This document shows, one piece after another, positions 59,585-64,000 of a DNA stretch of 64,000 nucleotides. This stretch comes from Saprospiraceae bacterium (GTDB taxonomy: Bacteria; Bacteroidota; Bacteroidia; Chitinophagales; Saprospiraceae), in NCBI GenBank assembly GCA_019187225.1, contig JABAQQ010000002.1, positions 62,001 through 126,000 on the forward strand, read 5' to 3'. The position numbers were made by a program, and so were the translations under genes. Within the stretch, counting starts at the first letter, position 1. Every line of letters starts with the position of its first letter. The notes under the pieces are model-generated. The model searched no databases, was not told where the DNA came from, and saw only the letters and a program-made list of their open reading frames with translations.

Positions 59585-62500
59585 ATGAAAAAACTGATCC
59601 CGCTTCCGATTATCCTTTTTTGCTTTTTCAGCGCCCGGGCCCAAATGTGGAACGGCGCTGACACCCTCTACGGCAACGAGTGGATTGATTTCTCTAAAAC
59701 GTATTTCAAAATAAAAGTAGCGGACGACGGCATCTACCGCATTGGTTATCAAACGCTGACTGCGGCAGGTTTCCCAGTCGGAAGCGTTCCGGCGAACCAG
59801 TTCCGCCTGTACCGCTACGGTGTGCAGGAACCGGTTTTTACCACAACCGACGCCGTTTTTGGCGACCAGGATTTCCTCGAATTTTACGGAGAAAAAAACC
59901 GCGATGCGGTGGATAAATACCTGTTCGACAATCCCATTGCCGAAAATCTGAACCCCTGGTACAGCCTTTTCAACGACACGGCGGTTTATTATCTCACCTG
60001 GGAAACAAGCGGGCAACCGCTGCGCCATGCGGCGCTTCCGAACGACCTGAACAACCTGCCGCCCAAATCGGAATTTTGCTGGTTCACCGTGCAGCAGATA
60101 TTCAACCAAAGCCTGTTTAAACGGAAAAGGAGCGACGAGATCACCTATTCGTGGTTTGAAGGCGAAGGTTTTGCAAGAGGAGCCACGAACCTGAGCACCG
60201 TCGCGTTGGCGCCGAAAAAACTATATGCTACCGGCCCTGCGGCCACAGCGACTGTGCGTTATGCCTGTCAGTCGGGCATGCAGCACCAGCAACGGATCAC
60301 GGTGAACGACACGGTTTTCGCCGACGACAATTTTGCGGGATGGGGTTTGGTGCATCGTACCTTCCAGGTGCCGCTTTCGCTCATCCCGACTACGGCTTCC
60401 GTGAAAATCCAGTCGCTGCTCGGCACGACGGATCGCCATGCCCTGGCGGGTGTCCTGCTGCGTTATCCCCGCCAGTTCGACTTCGAGAATGCGAACTATG
60501 CCGCCTTCGTATTGGACGCCTCGACAGAGGTGCAATACCTCGAGATCAAGGCATTCAACACTTCTGGAGGCGCCCCCCTCCTGTTCGACCTGACCAATAA
60601 GATCCGATTGGAAACGACCGTGGAGGGTGGGGTCGTGAAGGCAAAAATCCCCGCTTCCGCTTCCGAACGGCAGTTGGTGCTGGCAAGCCCGGCCGCCGTG
60701 AAAACCGTCGCTTCGATACAATCCGTGCAATTCCGCGATTACCGCCCTGAAAATGCCGGCTATGTTATTGTCTCCAATCCGGCCCTGTACGATGACAACG
60801 GCACGAACCACGTATCTGAGTTCGCCGCCTATCGCGAAAGCCCAGCCGGCGGTGGTCACAAAGTTGCCGTCGTGGACGTGAACGAATTGTACGAGCAATT
60901 TGCCTACGGCGTGCGTTTCCACCCGATCGCGCTGCGCAATTTTATTCATTACGCCGAAAAACAATGGCCCGATGTGCGTTACGTCTTTCTCATCGGCAAA
61001 GGTCTGGATTACGGCCAGTTTCGCACATCGGCCAAACAAACGACGCTGACCGATTCGCTGTTTTTCGTGCCGACTTACGGCTCGCCGGCTGCGGACATGC
61101 CTTTCGTCCTGGGGGGCAACCGCCTCGTAGCGCCGGTGGCCGCCATTGGACGCCTTGCCGTGACAACGCCTGCGCAGATCAAAGTTTACCTCGAAAAAGT
61201 AAAATCGCACGAACTGACCCTTCAAACCGCCCCGCAAACCGTGGAAGGAAAAGCCTGGATGAAACGGGTCATCCACAACAGCGGCGGCCTGGCAGGCGAA
61301 ACTGCCGCCATCAAAGTGTATACCAGCGACATGGCGAATGTGCTGGGTAACAACCGTTTCGGCGCGAACGTGCATACCTTTTACAAAACCTCCAACGACC
61401 CCATCCAACTATCGAGTTACGAACAAATGCTCGACCTGATCAACGACGGTGTGTCGCTTTGGACCATTTACGGCCATTCTTCCGCTTTTTCCGTTGATTT
61501 CGATATTGGTACCCCGGACGCCTACAACAACATTGGCCGCTACCCGCTGCTGATGATCATGGGCTGTTTTTCCGGTTTGTGCTCGGCGCCGCAACAAGGC
61601 ATCGGCGAACAATTCATCCTTGCGCCCGACCGGGGCGCTATCGCCTACATCGCCTCGGTCAACTACAGTTACATCACCGCGTTGCACGACTACGGGCGCA
61701 AATACTACGAACTGCTCGGCGGCCCCGATTACGGAAAAAGCGTGGGCGAGATATTGCAGCATACGATTGACGATCTGGAAAATACGAACGACAACGGCCT
61801 GATCGCCGTGCTGCATCAAAACCTGCTCCAGGGCGATCCGGCGGTGGCCATTGCCGCCCAGCCGGGGCCCGACTATCTGGTGGATCAGCAATCGGTCAAA
61901 TTCGACCCGAATCCCATCGGTTTGCAGCAAAATAACTTCAAACTTCATTTCGACCTGGCCAATATCGGTGAAAATGCGGGCGGGCAAATCGCCCTAAAGA
62001 TCGAACAACGGCTGCCCGACAACACCGTGCTGAGCCGCGTGACGGACACAGTACCGGCTCCGCCTTTCAGCAGTTCGCTGGAATACTCAATCCCTGTGAC
62101 GGGCAGCAAAACCGGCTTCAACCGTTTTTTCATCGCCCTCGACCCGGAGAACAAGATCGAAGAAAAACCTTTTGCCGCCGAACTGAACAACGACCTCACC
62201 GACGCGACGGGCGAAAAAGGCATTGACGTCTATTTTTACTCCGACGACGTGCAGGCGATCTATCCGCCGGCGTACGGCATCGTCCGGCAACCGGAATTGA
62301 CCTTGCGGGCTTCCACGCTGAACACCAACGCTGCGCCGCTGCGCTATCTCTTCGAATTGGATACATTGGAGACCTTCGACAGCCCGTTCAAAAAGAATGC
62401 GCAGGTGTTCCAGCGCGGTGGTCTGTTGGAATGGCAGCCGGGTATCGCGCTGCAGGACAGCACGGTATATTATTGGCGCGTGGCCCGCGATAGCCTGGTC

Positions 62501-64000
62501 AACGGCGTGGTGGTATGGCGCACGCGTTCCTTTGTTTATCTGTCCGGCAGCAGCGCCGGCTGGAACCAGTCGGATTTCGGGCAGTACCGCGACGGGCTGT
62601 TCACCAACATGCAGGCCGTGGATTCGACCCGGCAATTGGAATTCGCGGACAATTCGACCAATCTGATCGTCAAAGTGGCCTATCGCGACGTGGCGCGTTA
62701 TCCGGGTATTTACAACACTTTTTACGACGGCGTTCTGGGCGATTATACCTGGAGTGTCCAGGGCGTATACGACGGCGTGGTCGTCGCGCTTTCCGACCCC
62801 AACACAGGCCGCTTCGTCCGCAACCCGGCCAACGGACCATACAACCACAATCCGCAACAAGACCGCCCGTTTTTCTGGTTCAGTACCCGCGATTCGCTGC
62901 AAAGGGTGCGGCTCATGGATTTTCTCAGCACCCAGATTCCCGACAATTATGTGGTGGGACTTCTGGCCTTCAGCCGCCCTACGGATACCATCGGCTACGC
63001 GCCGCAGCGCTGGGCGAAAGACTCGGTTTCCTACGGCAAAAATATTTTTCAGATACTCGAAGCGCAGGGGGCGAAAAAGGTGCGCCAACTGGCGGATTTT
63101 GCGATCGCGCCGCATCCCTACGGATTGATCTACCGGCAAAATACACCGTCGTTCCCCGTGCAGGATACCATCGTGTACAACCCCGATTCGACCTACGCCA
63201 TGCGCGCCGACTTTTTTGCCAAATGGACGAGCGGCATCCTGGAAACGCCGGTCATCGGCCCCGTAAAATCCTGGAAATCATTGCACTGGCGCAGGGAAGG
63301 CTTCGACGATCCTTCCGACGTGACCCGGCTGGAATTGCTGGCCGTGCGCGAAGGGCTGCCCGATACGCTCCTAATGCAATTGAACAACGCCTTCGATACG
63401 ACGCTGACCGGCATTCCCGCGAACAAGTTTCCCACATTGAAACTGCGCTACGGCGCGGGCGACACGCTGCTGCGTACGCTCACGCAACCGGTCTTCCTGC
63501 GCGTGCTTTACGAGGCTTTGCCCGAAGGCGCGCTGCACCCGGCGGCGCATTACACCTTCTATCGCGATACCCTCCAGCAAGGTGAGACGCTGAAAACCTC
63601 CATCGCTTTCGCCAATGCCTCCGACGCGGCGTTCGATTCGCTGCTCGTTAAATTCCGCACGGAAGGCGCTGCCGGCACAGGGGCGGATGTATTCAAAAAA
63701 TTCAGGCCGCTACCGGCGGGCGATACCTTGCAAGTTTATTTTGAATCGAATACGGCCGGTCTGAACGGTTCCCAACGCCTTTTCATAGACGTCAATCCCG
63801 GCAACGCCCAACCCGAACTGTATCATTTCAACAACGTAGCCATCCAGGACTTTTACGTCGGCCGCGACAACCGCAATCCCTTGCTCGACGTGACCTTCGA
63901 CGGGACCCACATCCTCGACGGCGACTTAGTGTCGCCCAAACCGGAGATCGTCGTCACGCTCAAAGACGACAACCGTTTCCTGGCCATGACCGATACGGCG
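59585..64000 (+). CDS. Gingipain-type C25 peptidase, PorU2-like T9SS sortase candidate (cut by window end), at least 1472 aa
   Basis: Open to the window edge. A signal peptide (KKLIPLPIILFCFFSARAQ) is followed by an N-terminal beta domain with ADDGIYRIGYQTLTAAGF, then the C25 caspase-like fold. The catalytic His631 is in WTIYGHSSAFSVDFDIG and Cys661 in LLMIMGCFSGLCSAP, 30 residues apart as expected. Substrate-domain features include GRKYYELLGGPDYGKSVGEI and LLQGDPAVAIAAQPGPDYLV. The downstream part has CARDB/Ig-like domains up to LLDVTFDGTHILDGDLVSPK. This layout matches proteins annotated as PorU2 in Bacteroidota, which may process T9SS cargo such as those encoded at 31, 37 and 43 kb. The sortase role is inferred. 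Confidence 0.85.
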   Translation, partial: MKKLIPLPIILFCFFSARAQMWNGADTLYGNEWIDFSKTYFKIKVADDGIYRIGYQTLTAAGFPVGSVPANQFRLYRYGVQEPVFTTTDAVFGDQDFLEFYGEKNRDAVDKYLFDNPIAENLNPWYSLFNDTAVYYLTWETSGQPLRHAALPNDLNNLPPKSEFCWFTVQQIFNQSLFKRKRSDEITYSWFEGEGFARGATNLSTVALAPKKLYATGPAATATVRYACQSGMQHQQRITVNDTVFADDNFAGWGLVHRTFQVPLSLIPTTASVKIQSLLGTTDRHALAGVLLRYPRQFDFENANYAAFVLDASTEVQYLEIKAFNTSGGAPLLFDLTNKIRLETTVEGGVVKAKIPASASERQLVLASPAAVKTVASIQSVQFRDYRPENAGYVIVSNPALYDDNGTNHVSEFAAYRESPAGGGHKVAVVDVNELYEQFAYGVRFHPIALRNFIHYAEKQWPDVRYVFLIGKGLDYGQFRTSAKQTTLTDSLFFVPTYGSPAADMPFVLGGNRLVAPVAAIGRLAVTTPAQIKVYLEKVKSHELTLQTAPQTVEGKAWMKRVIHNSGGLAGETAAIKVYTSDMANVLGNNRFGANVHTFYKTSNDPIQLSSYEQMLDLINDGVSLWTIYGHSSAFSVDFDIGTPDAYNNIGRYPLLMIMGCFSGLCSAPQQGIGEQFILAPDRGAIAYIASVNYSYITALHDYGRKYYELLGGPDYGKSVGEILQHTIDDLENTNDNGLIAVLHQNLLQGDPAVAIAAQPGPDYLVDQQSVKFDPNPIGLQQNNFKLHFDLANIGENAGGQIALKIEQRLPDNTVLSRVTDTVPAPPFSSSLEYSIPVTGSKTGFNRFFIALDPENKIEEKPFAAELNNDLTDATGEKGIDVYFYSDDVQAIYPPAYGIVRQPELTLRASTLNTNAAPLRYLFELDTLETFDSPFKKNAQVFQRGGLLEWQPGIALQDSTVYYWRVARDSLVNGVVVWRTRSFVYLSGSSAGWNQSDFGQYRDGLFTNMQAVDSTRQLEFADNSTNLIVKVAYRDVARYPGIYNTFYDGVLGDYTWSVQGVYDGVVVALSDPNTGRFVRNPANGPYNHNPQQDRPFFWFSTRDSLQRVRLMDFLSTQIPDNYVVGLLAFSRPTDTIGYAPQRWAKDSVSYGKNIFQILEAQGAKKVRQLADFAIAPHPYGLIYRQNTPSFPVQDTIVYNPDSTYAMRADFFAKWTSGILETPVIGPVKSWKSLHWRREGFDDPSDVTRLELLAVREGLPDTLLMQLNNAFDTTLTGIPANKFPTLKLRYGAGDTLLRTLTQPVFLRVLYEALPEGALHPAAHYTFYRDTLQQGETLKTSIAFANASDAAFDSLLVKFRTEGAAGTGADVFKKFRPLPAGDTLQVYFESNTAGLNGSQRLFIDVNPGNAQPELYHFNNVAIQDFYVGRDNRNPLLDVTFDGTHILDGDLVSPKPEIVVTLKDDNRFLAMTDTA

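Noticed and set aside
60221-63139. Several long minus-strand frames (60221-61408, 61409-61987, 62087-63139)
   Set aside because: All are shadows of the C25 peptidase gene, which reads without a stop from 59585 to the window end and has catalytic motifs.

Overview
The window looks like a chromosomal segment of a Bacteroidota bacterium, most likely of the Saprospiraceae type. Four lines of evidence support this. Several secreted proteins end in a type IX secretion (T9SS) sorting domain. There is a PorU-like C25 peptidase. Many start codons are preceded by the Bacteroidota -7 promoter element TAnnTTTG and have no purine-rich Shine-Dalgarno site. The gene families (YqgE, DUF1573, DUF2490, DUF4331, HlyD plus C39 ABC exporter, two-gene HipA) are usual in this phylum. 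Base composition is roughly balanced, except for an AT-rich ATPase gene at 18.9-20.9 kb. No tRNA, rRNA, CRISPR array or complete insertion sequence was seen, and no stretch over 300 bases lacks a gene. Layout: 1-9 kb holds metabolic and housekeeping genes: the 5' part of an RsmB-type rRNA methyltransferase, a GH36-like glycosidase, yqgE, fabD, a possible polymerase III psi-like gene, ilvE, a SAM methyltransferase and a PAP2 phosphatase. 9-14 kb holds an HlyD adaptor and a C39-peptidase ABC exporter, with a peptidoglycan-binding protein gene on the opposite strand between them. 14-27 kb holds rlmI, a charged heptad-repeat protein, and then a long leftward series: rluD-type synthase, lipid kinase, SUI1 factor, periplasmic-binding lipoprotein, trmH-type methyltransferase, GT39, OLD-like ATPase, GT2 and a membrane protein. 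27-31 kb holds sodA/B, a Uma2 nuclease-like gene and lysS. 31-45.5 kb is rich in secreted and envelope proteins: T9SS cargo, a patatin-like membrane protein, a serine hydrolase, a 1390-residue repeat protein and two tandem DUF4331 proteins. 45.5-47 kb is a compact three-gene hipB-hipS-hipT toxin-antitoxin operon with paired operator candidates. 47-64 kb holds gcvP, a GHMP kinase, an orphan oligopeptide-type permease, GT39-like membrane enzymes, a TRIC channel, an outer-membrane barrel, ndh, and the start of a PorU2-type sortase that runs off the window. The most informative observations are structural. First, the OLD-like ATPase gene separates a GT39 gene from its GT2 partner, and a 69-base remnant of a GT2 gene, with its start codon changed from ATG to ATA, still overlaps the GT39 stop codon. 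Second, there is an HipBST-type split-kinase operon with two near-identical 18-base sites around its promoter. Third, there is a perfect 82-base palindrome. Fourth, 7- and 8-base tandem repeats recur at gene borders and also lie in frame inside gcvP and the GH36 gene. Fifth, there are two copies of an approximately 100-base element with inverted ends. All functional statements rest on reading motifs by eye; no database search was possible.
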